Below are positions 43,016-54,342 of a stretch of 64,000 nucleotides of DNA, piece by piece (position 1 is the stretch's first letter; each line of letters opens with the position of its first letter). Origin of the DNA: Steroidobacter gossypii (GTDB lineage: Bacteria; Pseudomonadota; Gammaproteobacteria; Steroidobacterales; Steroidobacteraceae). The notes under the pieces are model-generated. The model saw only the letters and a list, made by a program, of their open reading frames with translations. It was not told where the DNA came from and ran no database searches. The stretch lies in the NCBI RefSeq assembly GCF_016801985.1, contig NZ_JAEVLS010000003.1, forward strand, positions 124,001 through 188,000, written 5' to 3'. The translations under genes and the position numbers were made by a program.

Positions 43016-44290
43016 TCAGTGGGCGGCAGCCAACGCCTGATCCAGATCGGACAGGATGTCCTCGATATCTTCGATACCGACCGACAGCCGGATCGCTTCC
43101 GGCGTGACGCCGACGCTGCGCTGTTCCGCCTCGCTCAACTGGCGATGCGTGGTCGAGGCCGGATGACAGGCCAGCGATTTGGCGTCGCCGATATTCACCA
43201 GGCGCTTGAACAGTTTCAGCGCATCGTAGAACCTCACGCCGGCGTCGAACCCGCCCTTGACACCGAAGGTGAGAATGCCCGCGGCGCGGCCCTTCATATA
43301 TTTCTGGGCAAGGTGATGATGCGGATGGTCCTTCAGGCCCGCGTATCGCACCCATTGAATCGCTTTGTGAGATTGCAGGTGCTCGGCGACGCGCTGAGCG
43401 TTCTCACAATGCCGTTGCATGCGCAGCGGCAGCGTCTCCATGCCCTGCAGGAGCTGGAAGGCATTGAAGGGCGAGAGCGCAGAGCCCGTGTTCCGTAGCG
43501 GCACGGTGCGCGCGCGGCCGATGTACGCGGCAGGCCCTAGCGCGTCGACATAGACGACGCCGTGATACGACGGTTCCGGCTCGCTGAACATCGGATAGCG
43601 ATCTTTGTGCGTACCCCAGGGAAACTGCCCGGAGTCGACGATCAAGCCGCCCAGGGTAGTGCCATGCCCGCCGATGTACTTGGTCGCCGAGTGCACCACG
43701 ATGTCGGCGCCATGCTCGAACGGTTTGAGCAGCACCGGCGTCGCGACCGTGTTATCGACGATCGTGGCGACGCCATGGCTGCGGGCCATCTGGGTCACCG
43801 CGGCGACGTCGACGATGTTTCCAGCCGGATTGCCGATGGTCTCGAAGAACACGGCGCGCGTCTTCTTGTCGATGAGCTTCTCCAGGTCGCTGGCCGCATC
43901 GCTCTTGGCGAAGCGCACCTCGATGCCCAGCTTCGGCAGCATGTGAGCGAACAGCGTGTACGTGCCGCCATACAGCTGCGGCGTGGTCACGATGTTGTCG
44001 CCCGCTTGGGCCAGGTTCACGATCGCGTAGTGGATCGCGGCGCTGCCGGCCGAGACCGCCAACGCGCCCACGCCGCCTTCCAGCATCGCGATGCGCTTCT
44101 CCAGCACATCGCAAGTCGGATTCATGATGCGGGTATAGATGTTGCCAGGCACGGCGAGATTGAACAGGTCGGCGCCGTGCTGGGCATTGTCGAACTCGAA
44201 TGCGACGTTCTGATAGATCGGCACGGCCACGGCATGCGAGGTCGGCTCGGTTTCATAACCGCCATGGATGGCGATGGTCTGGTCTTTCAT
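43016..44290 (-). CDS. metY: O-acetylhomoserine sulfhydrylase
   Basis: 424 residues of the Cys/Met metabolism PLP family. Opening GGYETEPTSHAVAVPIYQNV, SAGSAAIHYAIVNL, DNTVATPVLLKPFEHGADIV and the Schiff-base Lys in VVHSATKYIGGHGT mark the MetY type. It makes homocysteine from O-acetylhomoserine and sulfide. ATG at 44290 with GAGGG upstream; last gene of a leftward run from rnk. Next to cysJI it completes a route from sulfite to homocysteine. Confidence 0.92.
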   Translation of the reverse strand: MKDQTIAIHGGYETEPTSHAVAVPIYQNVAFEFDNAQHGADLFNLAVPGNIYTRIMNPTCDVLEKRIAMLEGGVGALAVSAGSAAIHYAIVNLAQAGDNIVTTPQLYGGTYTLFAHMLPKLGIEVRFAKSDAASDLEKLIDKKTRAVFFETIGNPAGNIVDVAAVTQMARSHGVATIVDNTVATPVLLKPFEHGADIVVHSATKYIGGHGTTLGGLIVDSGQFPWGTHKDRYPMFSEPEPSYHGVVYVDALGPAAYIGRARTVPLRNTGSALSPFNAFQLLQGMETLPLRMQRHCENAQRVAEHLQSHKAIQWVRYAGLKDHPHHHLAQKYMKGRAAGILTFGVKGGFDAGVRFYDALKLFKRLVNIGDAKSLACHPASTTHRQLSEAEQRSVGVTPEAIRLSVGIEDIEDILSDLDQALAAAH

Positions 44291-44312
44291 GAGTCCCTCG
44301 AGGGCGTCGGGT

Positions 44313-45554
44313 TCAAACGGGATCCACCGGCGAATCCAGGCCATTCTGGACGATGCGCGTCGGCAAGCCCAGTCGATTCAGTTGCCGCAGGAACGGTTGC
44401 GGCGGCAGTTCCTCGACGTTGGCCATCCTGCGAACGTCCCATTCGCCCGAGGCGATCAGCAAAGCGGCGGCCACCGCGGGCACGCCGGCAGTGTAAGAAA
44501 TGCCCTGGCTGCCGACTTCCTGGTAGGCCTGTTTGTGATCGGCCACGTTATACACGAAGGCCTGATGCGGCTTGCCTGCGCGTTCGCCCTCGACCAGCGT
44601 GCCAATACAGGTCTTGCCCTCGTAATCGGGCGCGAGCGAGGCGGGATCCGGCAGCACTGCTTTGACGACCTTGAGCGGCACCACTTGCAGCCCTTCGGCC
44701 GTGCGTATCGGCTGCTCGGAGAGCAGCCCCAGACTCTTGAGCACCGTAAACACGTTGATGTAGTGATCGCTGAAGCCCATCCAGAAGCGCACGTTCGGAA
44801 CACCGAGCAGCTGCGACAGCGAATGCACTTCGTCGTGGCCGGTGAGATAGGCTTTCTGCAGACCCACCACGGGCAGGTTCCACTCGCGGCTCACCTCGAA
44901 CATCTTGTTGGACGTCCACTTGCTGTTCTGCCAGCTCCAGACCTGCCCGGTGAACTCGCGGAAATTGATCTCCGGATCGAAGTTGGTGGCGAAGTACCGG
45001 CCGTGCCGGCCGGCATTGATGTCGACGATATCGATCGATTGAACGCGGTCGAAATAGCTGTCACAAGCAAACTTCGCATAGGAGTTGACCACGCCGGGGT
45101 CGAAGCCCGCGCCGAGGATGGCGGTCAGGCCGGAACGTTCGCACTCCGCGCGCCGCTTCCATTCGTAGTTTGCATACCACGGCGGCGTTTCGCAGATCTT
45201 GGCGGGATCTTCATGAATGGCGGTGTCGATATACGCCGCGCCGGTCTCGATGCAGGCCGACAACACCGACATGTTGAGAAACGACGAGCCGACGTTGATG
45301 ACGATCTGCGCACCGGTTTGTTTGATGAGCCTCACGGTCGCCGCGACGTCCAGGGCGTCGAGCGCGTGCGCCTGCAGAGCGCCGTGGGTCTTGAGCGCGT
45401 TCTTTTCGTGGACCGAGGCGATGATGCGCTGGCACTTCTCGACGGTGCGCGAGGCGATGTGAATATCGCCGAGCAGCTCGTTGTTCTGGGCGCATTTGTG
45501 AACGACCACCTGACCGACGCCGCCAGCGCCGATGACCAGCACGTTCTTTTTCAT
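44313..45554 (-). CDS. Carboxy(nor)spermidine synthase (saccharopine dehydrogenase family)
   Basis: 413 residues. The dinucleotide motif is NVLVIGAGGVGQVVVHKCAQ; AAYIDTAIHEDP and ILGAGFDPGVVNSYAKF follow, as in carboxynorspermidine dehydrogenases. It reductively joins aspartate semialdehyde with a diamine (putrescine or diaminopropane). The next gene upstream is the matching decarboxylase. ATG at 45554; an upstream in-frame start is not supported. Confidence 0.9.
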   Translation of the reverse strand: MKKNVLVIGAGGVGQVVVHKCAQNNELLGDIHIASRTVEKCQRIIASVHEKNALKTHGALQAHALDALDVAATVRLIKQTGAQIVINVGSSFLNMSVLSACIETGAAYIDTAIHEDPAKICETPPWYANYEWKRRAECERSGLTAILGAGFDPGVVNSYAKFACDSYFDRVQSIDIVDINAGRHGRYFATNFDPEINFREFTGQVWSWQNSKWTSNKMFEVSREWNLPVVGLQKAYLTGHDEVHSLSQLLGVPNVRFWMGFSDHYINVFTVLKSLGLLSEQPIRTAEGLQVVPLKVVKAVLPDPASLAPDYEGKTCIGTLVEGERAGKPHQAFVYNVADHKQAYQEVGSQGISYTAGVPAVAAALLIASGEWDVRRMANVEELPPQPFLRQLNRLGLPTRIVQNGLDSPVDPV

Positions 45555-45600
45555 TCCGGGAAGAACTCCTTCATTGCGAAACACGGTTGGGGAAGGGGAC

Positions 45601-46698
45601 TCAAGACAGGCTGGCTTGAAAATCCGCGAAGCTGAACTCGCGCACCGGACGGATCGACCCGTCGAGCTCGCGAATCACGATGCTGGGCATCTGCACGCCG
45701 TTGAACCAGTTCTTCTTGACCATGGTGTAGCCGGCGGCGTCCTGGATGGAGAGTCGGTCGCCCACCTGCAGCGGCCGCGGAAAGCGGAATGTGCCGAACA
45801 CATCGCCGGCCAGGCACGACTTGCCGCACACCATGTATTCGTGCGGCCCTTGGTTCGGGGCGATGTGAGCGCTTTCGCGATAGATCAACAGATCCAGCAT
45901 GTGCGCTTCGATCGAGGAGTCGACGACGGCGAGGTGCTTGCCGTTGAACAACGTATCGAGCACGGTGACTTCGAGCGTGGTGGTCTCGGTGATCGCCGCT
46001 TCGCCGGGCTCGAGATAAACCTGCACGTCGAAACGTTCCGAGAAGCGCCGGAGGCGCTCGCAGAACTTCTCGATCGGATAGCCTGCGCCGGTGAAATGAA
46101 TCCCGCCGCCGAGACTGATCCAGCGAACCTTATGAAACAGCGCGCCGAAGCGTTCCTCGATCTGGCCGAGCAGCCGATCGAACAGGTCGAAATCCTCGTT
46201 CTCGCAATTGTTATGGATCATGAAGCCGTCGACGCGATCCAGCACGCTCGCGATCTTCTCGACATCGTGTTCGCCCAGCCGGCTGAAAGGCCGCGCGGGA
46301 TCGGCGATATCGAAGCCCGAAACGCTGACGCGCGGGTTCAAACGCAGCCCGCGCGCGATGCCGGAAGCCTTGTCGGCGAAGCGCTCGAGCTGTCCGATGC
46401 TGTTGAAGATGATCTTGTCGGCGAGCGACACCGCTTGATCGATCTCGGCATCCGACCAGGCCACGCTATACGCTTGAGTCTCGCCGCCGAAGCGCTCGCG
46501 ACCGAGTCTCACCTCGAACAGAGATGAGGACGTAGTGCCGTCCATGTACTCGCGCATCAGATCGAACACCGACCACGTCGCGAAACACTTCAGCGCGAGC
46601 AGCACCTTCGCGCCCGAGAGCGCCCGCACCTGCGCAATCTTCTCCAGATTGCGGCGAAGTGCGGACTTGTCGATCAAATAATAGGGTGTCTGGATCAT
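45601..46698 (-). CDS. nspC: Carboxy(nor)spermidine decarboxylase
   Basis: 365 residues of the alanine-racemase-fold decarboxylases: TPYYLIDKSALRRNL, PLP Lys in VLLALKCFA, HNNCENEDFD, SLGGGIHFT, YLEPGEA and CGKSCLAGDVFG (active-site Cys). It makes spermidine or norspermidine from the carboxylated intermediate. Together with the adjacent dehydrogenase it forms the aspartate-semialdehyde polyamine route used by bacteria that lack SAM-decarboxylase-based synthesis. Confidence 0.93.
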   Translation of the reverse strand: MIQTPYYLIDKSALRRNLEKIAQVRALSGAKVLLALKCFATWSVFDLMREYMDGTTSSSLFEVRLGRERFGGETQAYSVAWSDAEIDQAVSLADKIIFNSIGQLERFADKASGIARGLRLNPRVSVSGFDIADPARPFSRLGEHDVEKIASVLDRVDGFMIHNNCENEDFDLFDRLLGQIEERFGALFHKVRWISLGGGIHFTGAGYPIEKFCERLRRFSERFDVQVYLEPGEAAITETTTLEVTVLDTLFNGKHLAVVDSSIEAHMLDLLIYRESAHIAPNQGPHEYMVCGKSCLAGDVFGTFRFPRPLQVGDRLSIQDAAGYTMVKKNWFNGVQMPSIVIRELDGSIRPVREFSFADFQASLS

Positions 46699-46722
46699 GG
46701 CTCGGCTTGGATGAGCAGCGGC

Positions 46723-47142
46723 TCAGGCCGCGGGATCCGGCATGTCGCTGCCGTACACGGCCAGCACGGTGAGCGTGCGCGGCTCGCCGACCGGTCGAGG
46801 CCAGGTGATCGACTGCCCCGGGCTCATGCCGAGCAGGGCTGCGCCTACCGGAGACAGTACCGAAATGCGATTACGATTGACGTCCGCCTCCAGCGGCCAG
46901 ACCAGCCGCACGGTGCGATAGCGATCGTTCGCGCCGTCGCGATACGCGACCAGCGAGCCGACCCGCACGATGTTCGGGCATTGGTCATCGGCCACGACCT
47001 CCGCGCGATTCAACTCCTGCGCGAGAAAATCGACCACCGGCGTCGGCGCGCGTTCCGCGGCGTCCACCAGCGCGATCAAGCGGTCATAGTCGCCCGCCGG
47101 GATCGAGATGGGCGGTAAATCGCCCGTGTTCATGGGTTCCAT
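46723..47142 (-). CDS. rnk: Rnk/GreA-like nucleoside diphosphate kinase regulator
   Basis: 139 residues. The C-terminal GreA/B-like domain is clear: VRVGSLVAYRD, RTVRLVWPLEADVNRNRISV and LSPVGAALLGMSPGQSITW. Rnk proteins bind RNA polymerase and affect nucleotide pools. ATG at 47142 lies ten bases after GGAGGGG. A strong rho-independent hairpin lies in its leader (47281-47325), so expression may be set by attenuation. Confidence 0.87.
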   Translation of the reverse strand: MEPMNTGDLPPISIPAGDYDRLIALVDAAERAPTPVVDFLAQELNRAEVVADDQCPNIVRVGSLVAYRDGANDRYRTVRLVWPLEADVNRNRISVLSPVGAALLGMSPGQSITWPRPVGEPRTLTVLAVYGSDMPDPAA

Positions 47143-47280
47143 GATGGATCTGCCCCTCCAAACAAATTCGCCCATCGAACCGGCGCGGCCATGGCGCCGG
47201 ACTCGCGAGCGAAGCAAATCAGTGGTGAAGAAGCCTCAACCGGTTCGGATGGGGAGCCGGTCGGGCAGGTGCCTGAGACC

Positions 47281-47325
47281 GAAAAGCCCCGGGCACAGCG
47301 CGTGAGAATGCGCTACACCCGGGGC
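47281..47325 (-). terminator. Rho-independent terminator/attenuator in the rnk leader
   Basis: Reading leftward: GCCCCGGG (47325-47318), UGU, AGCGC, an 8-base loop, GCGCU, GUG, CCCGGGGC (47293-47286), then UUUU. On the minus strand the inner UGU/GUG segments pair as G-U wobbles, giving a continuous 16-bp helix; on the plus strand they would be C/A mismatches. So the structure works as minus-strand RNA. It lies about 140 bases ahead of rnk and so would cut its transcript. An upstream CCGGG (47335-47339) could pair with the 5' arm as an anti-terminator. Confidence 0.65.
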
Positions 47326-47422
47326 GACGCGTCCCGGATGTGAGTCTCGCCACAATGCGGGTGGTCGAGTAAAAAATGCGCGGAATCAAGCATGGGGGGA
47401 GGATAGTTTGTTACGCTGAAGA

Positions 47423-47468
47423 GTCAAGCTCGCAGGTCCAATCTGCGGGCCCGATCCGCAGACTTGAC
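47423..47468 (+). other. Nested hairpin ahead of betT
   Basis: GTCAAG (47423-47428) pairs with CTTGAC (47463-47468), enclosing CTGCGG (47443-47448) with CCGCAG (47456-47461). The outer stem leaves a 14-base single-stranded stretch on the left. This could be an mRNA leader element controlling betT or, read on the other strand, part of the rnk leader. Function unknown. Confidence 0.35.
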
Positions 47469-47528
47469 AGGCGGTTCCTACGACTTCCCACCATTGTCAC
47501 GAGCGGCGACGTCGTCGACTCTCGCAGC

Positions 47529-49463
<1,935 letters not shown>

Positions 49464-49549
49464 CCTCACATCGGCGCTGACCAGCCTCGGGTTTCCAGTT
49501 CCCGCACCCGGCGCATGAGCTTCAAGCCGCGTCGGCTGACGTTAGTGCG

Positions 49550-51571
49550 TCACCAAACCTCGCACCTCTGCGCGGCGGGACGGACCATCGGTGCGCCGGT
49601 TTTACATTGGAATGCTTGCTGGAATTCGGGCAGGTTCGACAGTGGACCGATGACACGGTATTTGGCGACGGGATGCGGAGCTCCCTGCACCATGGAGCGC
49701 GCCGTTTCAGGGCGCGTTTCATCGCCGCGGAACTGGCCCCAGGAAATGAAGAACTGCTGTTCCGGAGTGAAGCCGTCGATAGTGGGCAGTGGCGCTTTGC
49801 CACGGCGGGAGATCTGAAGTGCGCGATAGGCGATGCGAGCGCCGGCCAGATCGCCGATGCTTTCGCCGAGCACGAGTTTGCCGTTGTGATGAATGCCCGG
49901 CTCGATGAAATATCCCTCGAACTGCTCCACGACACATGCCGTGCGGGCCTGGAATGCTTTGAGATCGGCGTCGCTCCACCAGTTCTTCAAGCGCCCGTGC
50001 GCGTCGTATTGGGCGCCTTGATCGTCGAAGCCGTGGCTGATTTCGTGGCCGATCACCACGCCGATGGCGCCGTAATTCACCGCGTCGCTGGCCGCCAAAT
50101 CGAAGGCGGGCGGTTGCAGGATGCCGGCGGGAAACACGATCTCGTTGAGCAGCGGATGGTAGTACGCGTCTGAGGTCGGCGTGGTGATGCCCCAGCGCTC
50201 GCGATCCAATGGCTTGCCGACCGACGACCAGTTGTCGCGCACGTTGAATTGCCGTCCCGCCACGACATTGTCCCAGTAGCTGTCGCGACTGACGCGCACG
50301 CCGCTATAGTCGAGCCACTTGTCTGGATAACCCACCTTGGGCCTGAACGTCGCCAGCTTTTCAAGCGCGCGCTGTTTGGTGGAAGCGCTCATCCATTGCA
50401 GGTCTCGAAGGGTCTCGCGCATCGCGAGACGAAGGTTTTCGACCATCTCCTGCACCCGCGCCTTCGCTTGGGGAGGAAAGTATCTCTCCACATAGATCTT
50501 GCCAACTGCCTCGCCGAACAGCGCGTCGGCGGATTCGGCGCATTGCTTCCAACGCGGCTTCATCTCTTGGACGCCCTTCAGGAAGGCCGCGTTGAAGGCG
50601 AAGTCTTCCTGCACGAACGGCTTGGACAGCGACGGCGCCGCGGATCGGAGCAGGTGCCAGCTCAGGTAGATTTTCCAATCGGCCAGCGGCGTCGCCGCGA
50701 GCTGTCGATCGATCTCCTTCATGAGCTCCGGTTGCGCCACATTGAGCTCGCCGCGCGGCAGCTTGCTGGCCGAGTAGTACTGCGGCCAGTCGAAGTTGGG
50801 CATGAGCTGTGTTAGTTGCGCAAAGGTCAGTTTGTGATCCGTCGATTTCGGATCGCGCAGCGCCACGTTGTCGAGCGAATGCTGCGCCAGGGATGTTTCC
50901 ATTTTCATCACGGCTTGCGCGGCGGCTTTGGCATCGCCGGCGGCGTAGCCGGCCAGCTCGAACATCCTCTGGACGTGGGCGAGATATCGGCTACGGGCTT
51001 GCTGGAAGCGGTCTTCGGCCTTGAAGTAATAATCGCGGTCGGGCAGACCGAGCCCCGCCGCGTCGATCTGCACGATCACATCGTCGGGATTGCGATCGTC
51101 GGACAGACCATACAGATTGAAGGGGGCGATCACGCCCATGGCATGCAGCTTCTGCATCTCACGCTGCAAACCGGCGCTGTCTCGAATGTGGGAGATCTCG
51201 GTGAGTAGTGGCTGGAGCGGCTTGATGCCGAGGTCCTCGACACGCGCCTCATCCATGCAGCTTGCATAGAAATCGCCGGTGAGCTGAGCGATGCTGCCGT
51301 GCTGTGCCCGGGTGGCCGCAGCCGCTTCGAGAATGACCTTGAGCCGATCTTTGTTTGCTTCGCTCGCTGCCCAGCGACGGCTCCAGCGCGTCATCGAGGC
51401 AGGGATCGGATTCTGCGCGCGCCAATTGCCATTGGCATACGCGTAGAAGTCGCTGCAAGGTTCGGTCTTGTGGTCGATATCGCCGAGCTGGACGCCATGT
51501 TGTCCACCCTCGGCGGCGCCGGCCACGCCGGCGATCAAGAACAGGACGCCGGCTGCTGCTGGCCATTTCAT
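49550..51571 (-). CDS. M13-family (neprilysin/PepO-like) metallopeptidase
   Basis: 673 residues with a signal peptide (GVLFLIAGVAGAAEG). The zinc site is VIGHEISHGFDDQGAQYD with the third ligand in GESIGDLAGARIAY; the C-terminus RCEVW matches the usual CxVW ending of the family. M13 enzymes cut oligopeptides on the N-terminal side of hydrophobic residues. Probably periplasmic; adds to the peptide-digesting set in this window. Confidence 0.95.
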   Translation of the reverse strand: MKWPAAAGVLFLIAGVAGAAEGGQHGVQLGDIDHKTEPCSDFYAYANGNWRAQNPIPASMTRWSRRWAASEANKDRLKVILEAAAATRAQHGSIAQLTGDFYASCMDEARVEDLGIKPLQPLLTEISHIRDSAGLQREMQKLHAMGVIAPFNLYGLSDDRNPDDVIVQIDAAGLGLPDRDYYFKAEDRFQQARSRYLAHVQRMFELAGYAAGDAKAAAQAVMKMETSLAQHSLDNVALRDPKSTDHKLTFAQLTQLMPNFDWPQYYSASKLPRGELNVAQPELMKEIDRQLAATPLADWKIYLSWHLLRSAAPSLSKPFVQEDFAFNAAFLKGVQEMKPRWKQCAESADALFGEAVGKIYVERYFPPQAKARVQEMVENLRLAMRETLRDLQWMSASTKQRALEKLATFRPKVGYPDKWLDYSGVRVSRDSYWDNVVAGRQFNVRDNWSSVGKPLDRERWGITTPTSDAYYHPLLNEIVFPAGILQPPAFDLAASDAVNYGAIGVVIGHEISHGFDDQGAQYDAHGRLKNWWSDADLKAFQARTACVVEQFEGYFIEPGIHHNGKLVLGESIGDLAGARIAYRALQISRRGKAPLPTIDGFTPEQQFFISWGQFRGDETRPETARSMVQGAPHPVAKYRVIGPLSNLPEFQQAFQCKTGAPMVRPAAQRCEVW

Positions 51572-51650
51572 GCCGTTCTTCCCTGACCAGAGAAGAGCGG
51601 ATCGTACGTTACGTTTCGAGGGCCGACAATGTGCCGTCAGCGGCGCCTGG

Positions 51651-52250
51651 TCAGGGAGCTTCGCCCCGCTGCGCAGCCGACGTCTCGCCGGGCAGCTGGC
51701 CCAGGAAATCGCTCAGGCTGCGCCGGCCATCTTTCCATTCTTCGTAGTATTGCGGCCGGTTCGGGACGCCCAGCGCGGCCAGCTCGATCCGGGTCGATGT
51801 CGCCAGCGCCCGCAGGTCGTCGCGCTCGATGGGATAGTAGATGAAGGTGGAGCCGGAGATGGGCAGCGGCAGCGTCGGGTCGCCGATGCCCAGCTCGGCG
51901 ACGTCGCCTGCATACTGATTCAGAACGAGCATGCGCTCCTCCGTGCGGATCTCGATCTCACCGAAGGAGCTTTCGAAGCTCGTCATCTGTTTGGGCGTGA
52001 GATCGCCCGAGGTGCGAGGAATCAGCGTCAGGTACAGGCGGCGGGCGCCCATTCGGTTGACTTCGATGGCCATGAGCTGCGCGAAGTCGCGCCGATTGAT
52101 TTTGCTCGAGCTGGTGACACGGGCCAGCACCAGCGGCTGGGTTTGCGAAGTGATGGTCGCGACCGAGACCGGATCGAGCCAGGAGGTGACGGTAGGTTGC
52201 GCCATGCAACCGGCCAGGCTCAGCAGCAGCAACAGCACTGAATACTTCAT
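51651..52250 (-). CDS. Lipoprotein of unknown function
   Basis: 199 residues with a lipobox (LLLLLSLAGCMAQ) at the N-terminus. No domain is recognised; the body alternates short beta and helical stretches, and LYLTLIPRTSGDLT and FIYYPIERDDL are the most distinctive segments. ATG at 52250 is chosen over an upstream TTG. It is 79 bases behind the M13 peptidase start and divergent from the helicase gene. Confidence 0.7.
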   Translation of the reverse strand: MKYSVLLLLLSLAGCMAQPTVTSWLDPVSVATITSQTQPLVLARVTSSSKINRRDFAQLMAIEVNRMGARRLYLTLIPRTSGDLTPKQMTSFESSFGEIEIRTEERMLVLNQYAGDVAELGIGDPTLPLPISGSTFIYYPIERDDLRALATSTRIELAALGVPNRPQYYEEWKDGRRSLSDFLGQLPGETSAAQRGEAP

Positions 52251-52385
52251 GAAGATCAACAGGCTCGGGCGTCGAATGCAGAGTAGATCGGCGCGCGAAC
52301 CTGGGTGGATTCACGCTGCCTTGGAGCAGCGCAAGCGCCGACCTGCCGCGACCTGTAGAATCGCCGGTCTTCCATGGGATTTGCA

Positions 52386-54278
52386 ATGACCAGGCCCGAA
52401 GTCGCGATGTACTTGCCGATCAGCGAGCGGTTGCTCGCGCCGGTGCTGGATGAGGCGCGCGACCTCGCCTCTGCGCTGGCGCCGCTCGATGTGCCGCAGA
52501 TCGCGGCGTTGATCGTTCTTCAGTACCTGCCGCGGTTGCGGGGCGAAGTGGCGAGCTCGCCGCAACAGATCCTGAGTAACGCCGTTCGGGGCGGTCACGA
52601 GCAGGTGAGTCGGACCGGGCTCCAAGCATTCGTCGAGCAGATCGCCGCGCAATTGGATCGGGCGAAGGTGCGCGCGGGCGTTGCTTTGCTGGGCGAGTTC
52701 CGGCTTGCTTTGGCCGGCGATACACACGCGCAGGAAGGTCTGGAGTCGATCGCGCTGCTGAGCGGCGATCGCGCGGTTCTCACCAGCGAGCAAAGCCGGA
52801 TCTTCAAAGAGGTGAGGGCGCAGACGGACGATCACATCCACGTCCAAGGCTATGCCGGTACTGGCAAGTCGTTCCTGATTCGATCGCTGGCGGCGATGCT
52901 CGAGCCTTCGGGCGCAAGGCTGCTGGTGCTTGCCGAACGACAACGGCAACTGCATGCCTTGCTGTCGGGCTTAGGGCAGATGACGCATGTGCAGGCGTCC
53001 ACCTTCGAGCGGCTGGTCACTGCCATGACCCCGAAGGGCTTGATCGATCCGGTGAACGTGCGCATGAGTCGCACGAACTATCATGCGCCGACGCCGCACG
53101 ATCAGCAGGTCGCGGAGTACTTGAATATCCAGCCGACCGGTCAATTCTCCACGCACGATCTGGTGCGAATGGTTCGAAGCACGGTGGCCGCGTTTTGTTT
53201 CAGCGGCGAGCGTGAGATCGATGGCAGCCATATTCCGGCTTGGTGCGCCTCGTCGCTCGACGATTCGACGCGGCTCATGGTGCTTCACCACGCGAGCCAG
53301 CTGTGGCAGGCGACTTTGTTGCCGGACTCGCCGGGCTTCGAGCCGCCCGTGCGCGGCTATCACCGCATCAAGTGGGCTGCGCTCAACGGATGGAAGATTC
53401 CATCGCGCTACACGCACGTGATCATCGACGAGTGTCACGATCTGGCCAAGCCCATGTTGCAAATCCTGGACGCGAGTCCGCAGGCGGTGATCAGTGTCGG
53501 CGACGAATATCAGAATCTGCAGGGAAGGCCGCAACGGCGCGCCAACGTCATCCGTCAGCGCGCGGTCACCTCTTCGGTGCGCACGGGCACGGCGCTCGAA
53601 CAGGTGGTGAACTCGCTCATCCTGGCTCATCCGGGCGCGACCAAATTGCCGTTCCACGGCAATCCTCTGGCGCGGACCGAGATCGTCTACTACGACCGAC
53701 CTCAGGCGCCCGAGGCGCCCGCGACGATTCTCGTGCACGATACGTGGGGCCTGTTCGAGTGGTCGCAGCGCCTCGCCAGCGAGAACATCGAAGTCGAGCT
53801 GTTGAGCAGCTCGGAACGTCTTGATGTCTTCGTCAGCGATTGCATCGATTTGTATCAGCGCGGCGCGCGCCCGCGGCACCCGGAGTTGTTTCGCTTCGAA
53901 TCCTGGCAGGCAGTCTCGGAGCGTTTTGAAAAGAACCGCGGCTTTCAGCGCATCGATCGCATGCTCACGCGCGGCTATGGCGCACAGGATTGGGCCAAGG
54001 TCTCTGCGCGTCGCCTCGATCCCAGCGCGCGTCGCTGTTCTCTCGGCTTGATCTCCGATGTGCGCAATCGAGAATTCGACGTCGTCATGCTGACGCCCGA
54101 GCTCGTGGAGCACGCATGGCAATCCAGATTCGACGCGCTCGCCGCGGCCAGCTCATCCATCTACGTCGCCGTCACCCGCGCCCGCCGCCGTCTCATCGTT
54201 CCAGAACGTTTACGACAGTGGATCGAAGAAATCACGACCCGGCGAAACTCTCCGCGACTGCCTTTTCAGATCGCGTAA
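52386..54278 (+). CDS. UvrD/REP-like DNA/RNA helicase
   Basis: 630 residues. Helicase motifs: Walker A VQGYAGTGKSFLI (about 155-167), Walker B VIIDECHDLAKP, VISVGDEYQNLQG (motif III) and C-terminal YVAVTRARRRLIVP (motif VI). The first 140 residues match nothing I recognise. The protein is shorter than UvrD and lacks obvious 1B/2B insertions, so it may be a single-subunit superfamily I helicase with a special role in repair or defence. ATG at 52386, six bases after GGGA, or 52374. A strong terminator follows. Confidence 0.82.
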   Translation: MTRPEVAMYLPISERLLAPVLDEARDLASALAPLDVPQIAALIVLQYLPRLRGEVASSPQQILSNAVRGGHEQVSRTGLQAFVEQIAAQLDRAKVRAGVALLGEFRLALAGDTHAQEGLESIALLSGDRAVLTSEQSRIFKEVRAQTDDHIHVQGYAGTGKSFLIRSLAAMLEPSGARLLVLAERQRQLHALLSGLGQMTHVQASTFERLVTAMTPKGLIDPVNVRMSRTNYHAPTPHDQQVAEYLNIQPTGQFSTHDLVRMVRSTVAAFCFSGEREIDGSHIPAWCASSLDDSTRLMVLHHASQLWQATLLPDSPGFEPPVRGYHRIKWAALNGWKIPSRYTHVIIDECHDLAKPMLQILDASPQAVISVGDEYQNLQGRPQRRANVIRQRAVTSSVRTGTALEQVVNSLILAHPGATKLPFHGNPLARTEIVYYDRPQAPEAPATILVHDTWGLFEWSQRLASENIEVELLSSSERLDVFVSDCIDLYQRGARPRHPELFRFESWQAVSERFEKNRGFQRIDRMLTRGYGAQDWAKVSARRLDPSARRCSLGLISDVRNREFDVVMLTPELVEHAWQSRFDALAAASSSIYVAVTRARRRLIVPERLRQWIEEITTRRNSPRLPFQIA

Positions 54279-54342
54279 TTTCCGCCACCCGAGCGCGGCG
54301 CCTCGCTCAGCGTGAGCTCCCGCGCGGCCAAATCCTCACACG

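Larger units (their letters stand above)
47143..47528. other. Divergent intergenic region rnk/betT with structured leaders
   Basis: 386 bases if betT begins at its GTG. It holds a minus-strand terminator hairpin (47281-47325) in the rnk leader, a second minus-strand stem (GGTC/GACC around GGCA/TGCC, 47259-47280) and a nested hairpin (47423-47468) ahead of betT. No protein gene was recognised. An ATG at 47376 opens the betT frame early but would place the hairpin inside coding sequence. Confidence 0.5.

Noticed and set aside
47250-47300. Glycine-riboswitch-like CTCAGGCA on the minus strand in the rnk leader
   Set aside because: The other conserved parts of the glycine aptamer (GCCGAAGGAGCAA-type segment and tandem arrangement) are absent, and the gene is not a glycine-related target.
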